A stretch of 64,000 nucleotides of DNA from Mogibacterium sp. (GCA_024403035.1 JAKSSP010000002.1:124001-188000), one strand, 5' to 3'; shown: positions 54,166 through 63,197, counted from the first letter of the stretch. Notes: a model not told the origin generated them from the letters alone. Translations and numbers: made by a program.

Positions 54166-54194
54166 TTGTTTATCATTTTACCATGAAGTATAAT
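54166..54194 (+). promoter_or_regulatory. predicted promoter of pepT
   Basis: TTGTTT at 54166-54171 and a perfect TATAAT at 54189-54194, 17 bases apart. A small hairpin (TGCGGG-TTTGG-CCCGCA, 54203-54219) follows in the leader just before the ribosome binding site; it lacks a T-run, so it is not a terminator. Confidence 0.7.
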
Positions 54195-54242
54195 GAATGT
54201 GCTGCGGGTTTGGCCCGCAAAAAATATTAAAGAGGTTTAGAA

Positions 54243-55454
54243 ATGAGCAATATCGTTGACAGGTTCATGAAGTATATCTCCATCGATACACAGTCCGATG
54301 AGGACAGCACTACTTCACCCAGCACTTATAAACAGTTCAGGCTGGCAAGGCTCCTGGCGGAAGAAATGACGGATATGGGAGTATCCGACGTGCGCCTGGA
54401 TGACCGCAACTGTTATGTATATGGAGAGATCCCGGCAAACACGGACAAGGATGTTCCTGCTCTTGGATTCATAGCGCATATGGATACCGCTCCGGGGACA
54501 CCGGGGGATGCCGGCAACGCGAGGATCCATAAGAATTACGACGGCGGCGTGGTAAAACTGAACGATACCGTTGAACTCGATCCGGCGATATACCCGGAGC
54601 TGAAGAATTATGTGGGCTGCGACCTGATAGTTACTGACGGTGTATCCCTGCTTGGCGGAGATGACAAAGGCGGCATAGCCGAGATCATGACGATGGCGGA
54701 GACGCTGATCAACGACCCTTCCATACCGCACGGAAAGATAGGTATCGCCTTCACTCGCGATGAAGAGATCGGCAAAGGAACGGAGTTCTTCGACGTAGAA
54801 GGTTTTGGGATGGACTATGCATATACTGTAGACGGCGGTCCTATCGGCGAACTGGAATATGAATGCTTCAACGCAGCTGAGGCGCGCATCTATTTCAAGG
54901 GACGTGACATCCACCCGGGATATGCCTTCAACATAATGGTCAACGCAGTAAGGATAGCCGTAGAACTTGACGGAATGCTGCCGCACAGCCAGCGTCCTGA
55001 ATACACTTCCGATTATGAGGGGTTCTTCCACATGACCTGGATGGAAGGCACAAGCGCGGAGGCTGAATCCCGCTATATCATAAGGGACCACGATCCGCTC
55101 GCTTTTGAGGAAAAGAAGATGGTCCTGCAGAAATGCGTCGATTTTCTCAATGGCAAATACGGCGACGTGATCACCCTTGAAATACGCGAGCAGTACCGTA
55201 ACATGAAAGAGCTGATAGAGCCACACATGTTTCTTATCGACAATGCCAAGGCTGCTTTCAGGGCATGCGGAGTCGAGCCGATAATACAGCCTATCAGAGG
55301 CGGCACTGACGGAGCGGACCTCACCTTCAAGGGCCTGCCTTGCCCTAACCTTTCGACAGGCGGTATGAACTTCCACTCCAACACGGAGTACATGCCTGTA
55401 CAGTCAATGGAAAAGATGGCGGAAGTGCTTATAGAACTCGCAAGAATCAAATAG
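54243..55454 (+). CDS. pepT: peptidase T (tripeptide aminopeptidase)
   Basis: M20B zinc aminopeptidase that removes the N-terminal residue of tripeptides in the cytoplasm. Metal and catalytic motifs are GFIAHMDTAPGTPG, LLGGDDKGGIAEIM and TRDEEIGKGTEFF, with GGTDGADLTFKGLPCPN and NFHSNTEYMPV near the end. The 403 residues match the family. GAGG lies 6-9 bases before the start. It is transcribed alone and ends at a hairpin shared with the MATE gene. Confidence 0.96.
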   Translation: MSNIVDRFMKYISIDTQSDEDSTTSPSTYKQFRLARLLAEEMTDMGVSDVRLDDRNCYVYGEIPANTDKDVPALGFIAHMDTAPGTPGDAGNARIHKNYDGGVVKLNDTVELDPAIYPELKNYVGCDLIVTDGVSLLGGDDKGGIAEIMTMAETLINDPSIPHGKIGIAFTRDEEIGKGTEFFDVEGFGMDYAYTVDGGPIGELEYECFNAAEARIYFKGRDIHPGYAFNIMVNAVRIAVELDGMLPHSQRPEYTSDYEGFFHMTWMEGTSAEAESRYIIRDHDPLAFEEKKMVLQKCVDFLNGKYGDVITLEIREQYRNMKELIEPHMFLIDNAKAAFRACGVEPIIQPIRGGTDGADLTFKGLPCPNLSTGGMNFHSNTEYMPVQSMEKMAEVLIELARIK

Positions 55455-55474
55455 GTTATATAAAGTAATAAAAG

Positions 55475-55503
55475 AACCGCAGCAGGCACTGCGGTTTTTT
55501 TAC
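55475..55503. terminator. intrinsic terminator after pepT
   Basis: AACCGCAG and CTGCGGTT form an 8-base stem with a 6-base loop followed by seven T on the plus strand. The minus side also has a short T-run, so it can serve the convergent MATE gene. Confidence 0.85.
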
Positions 55504-56804
55504 TCTTCTACTGCCTGCGGTCCCAGAGTCGACAGCCTTCGGAAGCTCAGAAGCACCATTGACACCGACATGATGAACGCCATCGTGTCGGATATAGGGC
55601 TAGCGGCAAGTATGCCGTTGATGCCGAAGAACCTCGGAAGGATCACCAGCAGCGGTATCAGGAAAAGCCCCTGCCTCGACAGTGATACCAGAAGTCCCTG
55701 CCTGTTGTTGCCGGTAGCTGAGAAGTACATGATAGTGACCGGCTGTATGTTCTGGAAGAACACAAACATCATGTAGATCTTGAGGTATTTCTCCGCGAAA
55801 TCATAGTACATCTCTGTTCCGGTCCCGAAGAAGGATATGATCTCCCTCGGGAATGTCTGCAGTGCAAAGAAAAACAGCACTCCTACAGCGAAGGCAGCGC
55901 CGAAAGCCCTCAAGTATGTAGCCTTGACCCGGTCATAGTTTTTGGCGCCGAGGTTGAATCCCCATATAGGCTGGCAGCCCTGAGATATGCCGACCGCGAA
56001 TGATATCATTATCATGCTGCATTTCTGAGCGATGCCCGAAACCGCCAGAGGTATCTCCGATCCGTACATCGATAAGGCTCCGTATGTCGCGAGCACGTTG
56101 TTCAGCACTATGTTGGTGGACATCATCAGCATGTGGTTGATGAAGTTAGGTATGCCCGCCCTCATGCTTCCGGTAAGGTGCTTAGTGCTTATCCCCAGAT
56201 CCCTGAAGCGTATCCTGAACGCCTTGAAACGCGGATAGTAAAGAACGGCCAGCATGCAGCTGGAGAACTGGGATACCGCCGTTGCTATGGCCGCGCCCCT
56301 GAGGCCCATGCCCATAGGAAACATGAACAGCCAGTCGAGGAATACGTTCAGTACCGCCCCTTCCACCATGCACAGCATCGAATACGCCGGGCTTCCGTCC
56401 GCCCTTATGAGAGGCGCGGATGCCTGAGTGAAAAGATGAAAAGGCAAGCCGAACATTGTCACGGACAGATATGTGATCGCCAGCGGGTATACGGTCCCGG
56501 CAGGGTCAGCCCCGCAGAGCTCCACTATATTGCTCTTGAACACAAAAAGCAGCAGGCCCGTGATGATGCCTGCTGCCGCTGCGCCGGTGATACCGGTGTG
56601 GACATATTTTTTTGCTTCTTCGATTCTTCCTGCACCCTGATTGATGCTGAAGTTGGAAGCAGTTCCTATCCCGAACAGCATGCTGATGCCCGTTGTGAGC
56701 GTAACTGTCGGGAATACTATGTTTGTCGCGGCATTTCCGAGCATACCAACCACATGGCCAATGAATATCTGGTCAGTGATATTGTATATGGCGCCTACCA
56801 GCAT
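55500..56804 (-). CDS. MATE family efflux transporter, N terminus uncertain
   Basis: Exporter of the MATE family, 434 residues from ATG 56804. Motifs include YNITDQIFIGHVVGMLGNAATN, GAALADA-like NPLG sequences upstream, and SGIAQKCSMIMISFAVGISQG in the second half. From family comparison the protein should begin about 29 residues earlier. The in-frame upstream sequence NKQVADNPLGSAPLLPLIARYAIPSIIS is a perfect MATE N terminus, but it has ATA at 56889-56891 where the start codon is expected, 8 bases after an AAGGGAG ribosome binding site. Either the ATG mutated to ATA or a non-standard start is used; translation from the internal ATG 56804 would lack most of helix 1. Confidence 0.85.
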   Translation of the reverse strand: MLVGAIYNITDQIFIGHVVGMLGNAATNIVFPTVTLTTGISMLFGIGTASNFSINQGAGRIEEAKKYVHTGITGAAAAGIITGLLLFVFKSNIVELCGADPAGTVYPLAITYLSVTMFGLPFHLFTQASAPLIRADGSPAYSMLCMVEGAVLNVFLDWLFMFPMGMGLRGAAIATAVSQFSSCMLAVLYYPRFKAFRIRFRDLGISTKHLTGSMRAGIPNFINHMLMMSTNIVLNNVLATYGALSMYGSEIPLAVSGIAQKCSMIMISFAVGISQGCQPIWGFNLGAKNYDRVKATYLRAFGAAFAVGVLFFFALQTFPREIISFFGTGTEMYYDFAEKYLKIYMMFVFFQNIQPVTIMYFSATGNNRQGLLVSLSRQGLFLIPLLVILPRFFGINGILAASPISDTMAFIMSVSMVLLSFRRLSTLGPQAVEE

Positions 56805-56913
56805 GCTGATTATAGAAGGTATTGCATACCTCGCGATCAGCGGCAGCAGAGGCGCGCTGCCCAGCGGATTGTCTGCGACTTGTTTGTTTATTTCTCTTCT
56901 CCCTTGAGTTTTT

Positions 56914-57047
56914 CTATCTTTGCAAGGATCTCTTTTTCTTAAACAGGAAGAACAGGCAAGCGCCTATGACACAGCAGATAAACGCGACCAGCGCCGTTCT
57001 GCGGTAAGCCGCAGCAGCAACTTATTGGTAATGGGTTTTTTCTGCAT
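56914..57047 (-). pseudogene. possible small one-helix membrane protein, frameshifted
   Basis: From ATG 57047 the frame gives MQKKPITNKLLLRL and then stops soon. A second frame, entered if one base were added near 56988, gives a hydrophobic helix TALVAFICCVIGACLFFLF with a basic tail KKKRSLQR and a stop at 56914, only 23 bases before the expected MATE start. The two together would make a plausible protein of about 45 residues. The evidence is weak because the frame must be repaired. Confidence 0.3.
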
Positions 57048-57107
57048 AACGTCTTACTCTTTTGTTGAGCATTTGTGAAACCCCAGTCCCTAAATTTTAT
57101 ATTAACA

Positions 57108-57135
57108 AAAAACTGTTGGTCACCCAACAGTTTTT
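57108..57135. terminator. bidirectional intrinsic terminator after the maltodextrin operon
   Basis: A perfect 12-base stem (AAAAACTGTTGG and its complement) with a 4-base loop and T-runs on both strands lies 25 bases past the MsmX-like gene. Confidence 0.85.
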
Positions 57136-57160
57136 GTATTATATGACTTTTCGTCAGCTT

Positions 57161-58318
57161 TTATTCAAAGTCGTACGACTTGCAGACAGGCGCGTCGATC
57201 GCAGCCGACTCCTCATCGAACCAGATCAGGTTTCTTCCCGCCTCCTTATCGAAGAGCTGGATCAGCTCAGGAGCCGCGTTGAAGTGTACCTTGCTGCCCA
57301 TCGATACATCCTCTGCCAGTCCGACAGTCGGGATGACCATGACTACTTCATCCTCGCCGCTTCTGGCGTGCAGGTTGTACTCGGAACCGAGCATCTCGGA
57401 TACCTCGATGACTGCTGTCAGCTCGCCTTCTCCTACATTGATGTGCTGAGGACGGATGCCCGCGATGATATCGCACGGCTTTGCCCCGTTCTGCTTGAGA
57501 GCTTTCTGCTGGAACTCGGAGAGTTCAAACTTTGCTCCGCGGATCTCAGCATAGTACTTTCCGCCTTCGAGAAGCAGCTTGCAGCCGTCAAAGAAGTTCA
57601 TTACAGGCATGCCGATGAATCCTGCTACGAAGAGATTGACCGGCTTGTTGTAAACTTCAACCGGTGTGCCGATCTGGTTTACATAACCGTCCTTCATGAT
57701 GACGATACGGTCACCAAGAGTCATAGCCTCTGTCTGGTCGTGTGTTACATACATGAATGTGGTGTTGATCCTCTTGCGGAGCTTGATGATCTCTGCTCTC
57801 ATCTGGTTTCTCAGCTTAGCGTCGAGGTTTGAGAGAGGCTCGTCCATGAGAAACACCTTAGGGTCACGTACCATGGCACGGCCGATAGCTACACGCTGAC
57901 GCTGTCCTCCGGACAGAGCCTTTGGCCTTCTGTCAAGGTACTGTGTGATGTCGAGGATCTCAGCGACTTCATTTACCTTCGCGTCGATCTCAGCCTGTGG
58001 AGCTTTCTTCAGCTTGAGTGCGAAAGCCATGTTTTCGCGTACCGTCATATGCGGATAAAGAGCGTAGCTCTGGAATACCATCGCGATATCTCTGTCCTTA
58101 GGCGAAACGTCGTTCATGAGCTTTCCGTCGATGTAAAGCTCGCCGCCGCTGATGTCTTCAAGGCCTGCCACCATTCTGAGTGTCGTGGACTTTCCGCAGC
58201 CGGACGGTCCTACCAGAACGATGAATTCCTTGTCCTTGATATCGATGTTGACGTCGTGGACCGCTGTCACCTCGTTGTCATACACCTTCTTTAAGCCTTT
58301 GATGATTACTTCTGCCAT
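57161..58318 (-). CDS. sugar ABC transporter ATP-binding protein (MsmX type)
   Basis: ATPase for maltodextrin import, 385 residues. Walker A is GPSGCGKST, the signature LSGGQRQRVAIG, Walker B VFLMDEPLSNLDA, the H loop THDQTEAM, and a TOBE domain follows from residue 240. The start was set at ATG 58318 by alignment with the family; a GTG at 58405 would add 29 Arg-rich residues with no homology. The Shine-Dalgarno sequence before ATG 58318 is weak, and two GC-rich hairpins lie in the leader. It is the last gene of the maltodextrin operon and is very similar to the ATPase at 41429-42544. Confidence 0.92.
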   Translation of the reverse strand: MAEVIIKGLKKVYDNEVTAVHDVNIDIKDKEFIVLVGPSGCGKSTTLRMVAGLEDISGGELYIDGKLMNDVSPKDRDIAMVFQSYALYPHMTVRENMAFALKLKKAPQAEIDAKVNEVAEILDITQYLDRRPKALSGGQRQRVAIGRAMVRDPKVFLMDEPLSNLDAKLRNQMRAEIIKLRKRINTTFMYVTHDQTEAMTLGDRIVIMKDGYVNQIGTPVEVYNKPVNLFVAGFIGMPVMNFFDGCKLLLEGGKYYAEIRGAKFELSEFQQKALKQNGAKPCDIIAGIRPQHINVGEGELTAVIEVSEMLGSEYNLHARSGEDEVVMVIPTVGLAEDVSMGSKVHFNAAPELIQLFDKEAGRNLIWFDEESAAIDAPVCKSYDFE

Positions 58319-58337
58319 ATTATTCAACTCTAGTATA

Positions 58338-58375
58338 CGGGACTCCTCCCGGATACCTCGCGACCGCCCGCGAGG
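58338..58375 (-). other. GC-rich double hairpin leader before the MsmX-like gene
   Basis: Two adjacent inverted repeats lie in the minus-strand transcript: CCTCGCG-GGCGGT-CGCGAGG (58356-58375) and CGGGA-GGAG-TCCCG (58338-58351). No T-run follows either, so they are not standard terminators. The spacer between malQ and this gene is 180 bases, far longer than the other gaps of the operon (3 bases or overlapping, except after the binding protein). They might stabilise or regulate the ATPase message, or reflect an inserted segment. Confidence 0.5.
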
Positions 58376-58498
58376 GACGCGCCGCATTACGACAGGTCTC
58401 CACACTGCCGCACCGTGAGTTCAACGGATGATTCCTCCTTTCTTTAGGACACATGGATCAGATCGTGGAGTGATCATGGGTCCTTTGGTGGGTAGTTA

Positions 58499-59992
58499 TC
58501 ACTTAGTTGTCCGACCATAGAGCCGGGTAGTACTTAATATTTCTTCTGCGAGTTCTTCTGTTGCAGCTCCCGGTCTCATTCGCCAGGTCCAGTTGCCTGA
58601 CGGTATTCCCGGAGCGTTTATCCTTGCCTCATCACCAAGTCCAAGCCAGTCCTGCATCTGAGCGACGAAGAGTCCCGCGACAGAGCTCATGCCCGCGCGT
58701 ATCACTCCCCTTGCGTAGCCTTCTTCCTTATTAAGCCCGAAGTATCTCCTCGCCTCGGCGAGTTCCTCTTCATCTGCTATGGCAAGCCAGCCTTCCAGCG
58801 TGTGGTTGTCATGCGTGCCTGTATAACAAATGCAGTTGGTAATGTAGTTGTGAGGCAGGAAAGCCGCGATCTTCTGCACATCGAAAGCGCATTGCAGCAG
58901 CTTCATGCCCGGGAAGCCCGAATCTTCAAGGAGTTGTCTGACCTCCGGTGTCGAGTAGCCGAGGTCTTCCGCAATGAAGTCGAGATCCGGGAAATGATCC
59001 TTCAACGTGTTTATGAGAGCAATACCGGGACCCTTGACCCAACGGCCGCGGCGGGCTGTTGTATCACCGTATGGGATGGCGAAATAGCTCTCAAATCCTC
59101 TGAAATGATCTATGCGGATCACATCGAACAGCTCTCCCAGTCCCGCTATCCTGCGGATCCACCAGCCAAAGCCGTCCTCTTTCATCACATCCCAGTCGTA
59201 CAGCGGATTGCCCCAGAGTTGTCCGTCCTCAGTGAACAGATCAGGCGGTACGCCCGCGACTTCTTTAGGCAATTTCTTCTCATCGAGCTGAAACCAGCGC
59301 GGTTCAGCCCAGACTTCCGCTGAATCAAGCGCTATATAGATAGGAATGTCCCCTACTATACTGATGCCTGCTTCATTTGCGTAAGCCTTGAGGTCTTTCC
59401 ACTGCTTATAGAACAGGAACTGTATGTATTCAAACACTTCCACGTCTTCGAAGAGTTCTTTGTTCCATCTGGCGCAGGCTTCAGGCTGATGGAGTCTTAT
59501 GTCTTCATCAGGCCACTCCGTCCACGGGCGCATGTCATAGTGCTGCTTGAGCGCCATGAAAAGCGCGTAGTCAGGGAGCCACTCTTTTTCCATTATGAAG
59601 GCGTTGAAAGCATTTCTGTCCCTTGGAATGCCCCTTGCAGCAGCTTTTCTCAGCAATCCAAGCCTGTTCTCGTACAGTTTGCCGTAGTCCACCTTATCCG
59701 GATCATTTCCGAAATCGGCAGCATCTGATTCCTCTTTTGTCAGAAGACCGTCTTCAATGAGGATCTCAAGATCCACGTAATATGGATTTCCGGCAAATGA
59801 CGAAAAGCTCTGATACGGTGAATCTCCGTAACTGATAGGACATACCGGCAGCATCTGCCAGTACTTCTGCCCCGCGGAGCAAAGGAAGTCGACAAACTCC
59901 CTTGCCGCAGGCCCCATCGTTCCTATTCCGTACGGTGACGGAATCGAGAACAAAGGCATTAATATACCTGCTGAGCGCGCTGTTTTTTCCAT
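58499..59992 (-). CDS. malQ: 4-alpha-glucanotransferase (amylomaltase, GH77)
   Basis: Cytoplasmic enzyme that transfers alpha-1,4-glucan chains between maltodextrins, releasing glucose. The 497 residues match bacterial amylomaltase. It begins RSAGILMPLFSIPSPYGIGTMG, with QKYWQMLPVCPISYGDSPYQSFSSFAGNPYY, the nucleophile Asp in DVIRIDHFRGFESYF, the acid Glu in FIAEDLG and the third Asp in YTGTHDNHT. It follows the permease genes after 3 bases, so it belongs to the import operon. Confidence 0.96.
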   Translation of the reverse strand: MEKTARSAGILMPLFSIPSPYGIGTMGPAAREFVDFLCSAGQKYWQMLPVCPISYGDSPYQSFSSFAGNPYYVDLEILIEDGLLTKEESDAADFGNDPDKVDYGKLYENRLGLLRKAAARGIPRDRNAFNAFIMEKEWLPDYALFMALKQHYDMRPWTEWPDEDIRLHQPEACARWNKELFEDVEVFEYIQFLFYKQWKDLKAYANEAGISIVGDIPIYIALDSAEVWAEPRWFQLDEKKLPKEVAGVPPDLFTEDGQLWGNPLYDWDVMKEDGFGWWIRRIAGLGELFDVIRIDHFRGFESYFAIPYGDTTARRGRWVKGPGIALINTLKDHFPDLDFIAEDLGYSTPEVRQLLEDSGFPGMKLLQCAFDVQKIAAFLPHNYITNCICYTGTHDNHTLEGWLAIADEEELAEARRYFGLNKEEGYARGVIRAGMSSVAGLFVAQMQDWLGLGDEARINAPGIPSGNWTWRMRPGAATEELAEEILSTTRLYGRTTK

Positions 59993-59995
59993 TTA

Positions 59996-60853
59996 CTAAC
60001 CCTTTACCGCGCCGGCAGCCACACCCTTGATGATGTGCTTCTGCAGTGCTAAATAGAATATGATGATCGGCAGCATGGAAAGCATGATTACAGCCATCGT
60101 TGCGCCCAGGTCTACCGAGCCGTAGCTTCCTTTGAGGTACTGTACGTGGATAGGGATCGTCATGTATTTGGTCCTGTCGAGTACAAGGTACGGGAGCAGG
60201 TAGTCGTTCCACACCCACATGGTCTCAAGGATACCAACGGAAATAAGTGTCGGCTTGAGCATCGGGAGAACTACATTGAAATATGTACGTACCGGGCCGC
60301 AGCCGTCAATTGAGGCAGCTTCCTCTATCTCAAGCGGCAGACCTTTTACGAAGCCGACGAACATGAATATGGCAAGTCCGGCTCCGAATCCCAGATATAC
60401 GATCGGGATGGTCCAAGGTGTGTTCAGCTTGAGGTTGTCTGCCGTGAATGTCAGCGTGAACATTACCATCTGGAACGGTACGATCATGCTGAACAGGCAG
60501 AGATAGTAGAATGCGTTGGCAAACTTTGAATTGACGCGGGCGATATACCATGCAGTCATCGAAGTGAACAGCAGGATCAGGAATACCGAAGCGATCGTGA
60601 TCCAGAATGAGTATCCGACTGACTTCATAAACGGATAGTTACCGAAAGTCATGCCCTTGATATAGTTTGCCCAGCCTACGAAGGATTCAGCAGTAGGCAG
60701 CGAGAATGCGTTCGTGTTGATCGATGCATTAGACTTGAATGAGTTGATAACCACCTCGAAGATCGGCATTATCCATACCAAGCTGAGCACCACGAATATC
60801 CCCGTGACCACATTGCCGAGCGGAGTGTACTTCTGTACATGCTTCTTCTTCAT
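59996..60853 (-). CDS. maltodextrin ABC transporter permease (MalG type)
   Basis: Membrane subunit of 285 residues with six predicted helices. The coupling motif is EIEEAASIDGCGPVRT, followed by VVLPMLKPT. It overlaps the partner permease gene by four bases and lies 3 bases before malQ. Assignment to maltodextrins comes from the GH13, GH77 and binding-protein genes around it. Confidence 0.93.
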   Translation of the reverse strand: MKKKHVQKYTPLGNVVTGIFVVLSLVWIMPIFEVVINSFKSNASINTNAFSLPTAESFVGWANYIKGMTFGNYPFMKSVGYSFWITIASVFLILLFTSMTAWYIARVNSKFANAFYYLCLFSMIVPFQMVMFTLTFTADNLKLNTPWTIPIVYLGFGAGLAIFMFVGFVKGLPLEIEEAASIDGCGPVRTYFNVVLPMLKPTLISVGILETMWVWNDYLLPYLVLDRTKYMTIPIHVQYLKGSYGSVDLGATMAVIMLSMLPIIIFYLALQKHIIKGVAAGAVKG

Positions 60854-61785
60854 TGCTGCACCTCCTTACTTCTTGTGGCTTTCTGCTGTGCGAGAGCCAG
60901 TACCGCAACAAGAATAAAGAATATGACAGCCTTGGACTGAGCCACGCCGTGGTAATTCTTATTGATGTTGTATGTTGAGAAGATATTCAGCGCAAGCAGT
61001 TCTGTCATGTTGACCTTTGTGTTTTCAAGCATGACTGAAGGTGCTCCTCCTGTCAAAGCTAAGTTCTGGTCGAACAGTTTGAATGAGTTGGTCAGCGTCA
61101 GGAACGTACAGATCGTGATCGACGGCATTACGTTCGGGATGATGACCTTAGTAAGAGTCTGCCATCCTGTAGCACCGTCTATCTTCGCAGCCTCGAGCAT
61201 GTCGCCAGGGACAGCCTGAAGGCCTGCGATGTAGATGATCATCATATATCCTATCTGCTGCCACGCTACCAGTATGACCAGACCCCAGAATCCGTATGTA
61301 GCGTTTGCCGTAAGGTATGTGTTGTAACCTTTCAGTATAGCGTCGAAGATCATCGACCAGATGTAACCGAGTACGACGCCTCCGATAAGGTTAGGCATGA
61401 AGAATACCGTACGGAAAAGATTGGCTCCGCGAATGCTCTGTGTCAGCGCGTAAGCAATGAAGAACGCCAGGACATTTATGAGTATGATCGATACTACAGC
61501 AAATGCCGCTGTATTCCAGAAAGCATGGCGGAATCCGACGTCTGTGAACGTCTTGGCATAGTTTTGGAATCCGACCCACTTCGCATCTCTAGGAGTATTG
61601 AAGTTGCAGAAGCTCAGATATATGCCCTGCAGGAAAGGCCAGACGAAACCGATAACAAAGCATGCCAGAGTCGGCACGATGAACAGCGGAAAGCATTTCT
61701 GTATAGGTCTGCGGATCAGCACGCTGTTCACGGTAGAATGATCATGTTTTTTCTTTTTCTTTTTCTTTTCAGGCAACTTGCTCAT
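60850..61785 (-). CDS. maltodextrin ABC transporter permease (MalF type)
   Basis: Membrane subunit of 311 residues. The N terminus is unusually basic with a run of seven or more Lys (LPEKKKKKKKHDH), encoded by an A/G-only stretch that could slip during replication. Helices follow, with the coupling motif MLEAAKIDGATGWQ near residue 208. A hairpin precedes it, and the next permease starts inside its last codons. Confidence 0.92.
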   Translation of the reverse strand: MSKLPEKKKKKKKHDHSTVNSVLIRRPIQKCFPLFIVPTLACFVIGFVWPFLQGIYLSFCNFNTPRDAKWVGFQNYAKTFTDVGFRHAFWNTAAFAVVSIILINVLAFFIAYALTQSIRGANLFRTVFFMPNLIGGVVLGYIWSMIFDAILKGYNTYLTANATYGFWGLVILVAWQQIGYMMIIYIAGLQAVPGDMLEAAKIDGATGWQTLTKVIIPNVMPSITICTFLTLTNSFKLFDQNLALTGGAPSVMLENTKVNMTELLALNIFSTYNINKNYHGVAQSKAVIFFILVAVLALAQQKATRSKEVQQ

Positions 61786-61822
61786 CTCCTTTCTTAGTTT
61801 TCTTATTCAGCTTAAGCTTTGA

Positions 61823-61851
61823 TAAAAAAACAGGGGCAGACGAGTCTGCCC
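61823..61851 (-). terminator. hairpin with T-run between binding protein and permease genes
   Basis: In the minus-strand transcript GGGCAGA-CTCG-TCTGCCC is followed by CTGTTTTTTTAT. A second palindrome (TTTCGCT-GAT-AGCGAAA, 61865-61881) lies just before it. As in the other sugar operon it is placed after the binding protein gene, suggesting partial termination. Confidence 0.78.
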
Positions 61852-61892
61852 GCCCCTTGTTTTCTTTCGCTATCAGCGAAAAGGGGTGAGTA

Positions 61893-63197
61893 TTAGTTTC
61901 CTTCTACGCCGTACTCATAAGCCCAGCCATCAACGAATGCCTTCTGGACTTCTGCCCATGTAGCATCAGATGGAGCTGCGGAGTAAGCCGCAAGAGCTGT
62001 TACGAGTGTTGCACGGAAGCTGTCAACATTTGGTGTGAGGTTGAATGCCCATGTGCAAGCATAGTTGCCGTTGGCGAGCAGCTCAGCGCCTGCTCTGGAG
62101 AATCCGTTTGCAGATTCCGGAGCCTGCTTGAACGGAATGTCGCCGATCGAGCTGAGTACTTCGATTCCCTTCTCGGATGTCACACACCACTTCAGGAAAT
62201 CGAGTGTAGCCTGCTGATTAGCTTCCGAAGCCTGGCTGTTTACTGCTAGGCAGTTCTCTGTACCGGAGCACAGTCCCGCATTCTCTTCGCCTTCAACGCC
62301 GCAGTAGATTGGGATCATCGTGATGTCATCAGGATTCATCTGGAACTTATCAGCTGTAAGAGCAGCCCATTCCCATGTACCATTCTGATAAAATACTGCT
62401 TTGCCTTCACCGAATTCAGCTTCTGCCTGATCTCCTGTAGCTGTTGTCAGGGATGTAGCGTCCTGAGCGGAGTCAGTGATGTACAGATCCCAGATCTTCT
62501 TGAAGTTGTCCATGTAGGTTCCCTTGATAGTAGCCGGCTTTTCTGTGATTCCGTCATCACGGAACTCATAGAAGAGCGGCATGTTGGCCAGGTGGCCGGA
62601 GAATCTCCAGGATGACGAATCATCGAGTCCTGCGGATGTGAATGCATCGAAGCCGAGCTCGCCTGCGCGGGCGTGGATGTCGTCTGCAACAGCCTTCAGC
62701 GAGTCGAAGTCCTTGATCTCATCGAGCGAGTGACCTGCCTTCTCCAGAAGAGCCTTGTTGGTGATGATACCATAGGACTCATAGATCCAGCCTACAGCCT
62801 TGGTCTCGCCAGCTTCGTTGACCAGGTTGAAGTCGTTTGTGGTCAGCTCATTCATGAAATCAGTGCCGTCCAGTGTAAGGCAGTAGTCTTCCCAGTCTTT
62901 CAGCGCACTCATGTTACCGACATTGAAGAGCGTTGGAGGCTCAGACTTAGCCATTTCTGCCTGCTGTGTATCACTATAGGATCCGGACGCAGCAGTTACG
63001 ACCTTGCAAGGAACACCTGTCTCCTCTGTATATGCAGCAGCAAGTCCCTGAAGTGCTTCATCAGCCTCAGGCTTCATGTTCAGCCAATACACCGAGCCGG
63101 TGCTGCTATCGCTTCCGGAATCACTACCGCCGCCGCAGGCAGCGAAAGCGAATACCATCGCGAATGCAAGGAAAAGAACGAATAGTTTCTTATTCAT
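61893..63197 (-). CDS. maltodextrin-binding lipoprotein of ABC transporter
   Basis: Extracellular solute-binding protein of 434 residues. The lipobox ends at Cys21 (AFAAC) after a hydrophobic signal peptide, followed by a Gly/Ser/Asp linker. It begins VYWLNMKPEADEALQ and has AVFYQNGTWEWAAL in lobe 2, as in family 1 sugar binders. It is the first gene of the maltodextrin operon and has a good promoter; GGAGG lies 5-6 bases before the start. The sugar is inferred from malQ and the divergent GH13 gene. Confidence 0.92.
   Translation of the reverse strand: MNKKLFVLFLAFAMVFAFAACGGGSDSGSDSSTGSVYWLNMKPEADEALQGLAAAYTEETGVPCKVVTAASGSYSDTQQAEMAKSEPPTLFNVGNMSALKDWEDYCLTLDGTDFMNELTTNDFNLVNEAGETKAVGWIYESYGIITNKALLEKAGHSLDEIKDFDSLKAVADDIHARAGELGFDAFTSAGLDDSSSWRFSGHLANMPLFYEFRDDGITEKPATIKGTYMDNFKKIWDLYITDSAQDATSLTTATGDQAEAEFGEGKAVFYQNGTWEWAALTADKFQMNPDDITMIPIYCGVEGEENAGLCSGTENCLAVNSQASEANQQATLDFLKWCVTSEKGIEVLSSIGDIPFKQAPESANGFSRAGAELLANGNYACTWAFNLTPNVDSFRATLVTALAAYSAAPSDATWAEVQKAFVDGWAYEYGVEGN

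Noticed and set aside
54203..54219. Hairpin before pepT as a terminator
   Set aside because: The stem is only six bases and is followed by A rather than T on the plus strand; the T-run on the minus strand lies on the wrong side.
54315..55376. A minus-strand open frame of 353 codons inside pepT
   Set aside because: It is fully antisense to peptidase T, which has intact motifs throughout; no start signal or known domain is seen.
58319..58405. An Arg-rich N-terminal extension of the MsmX-like ATPase starting at a GTG
   Set aside because: MsmX-like proteins begin at the MAEVIIKGL segment, the extension has no homology, and it would run through the two leader hairpins.
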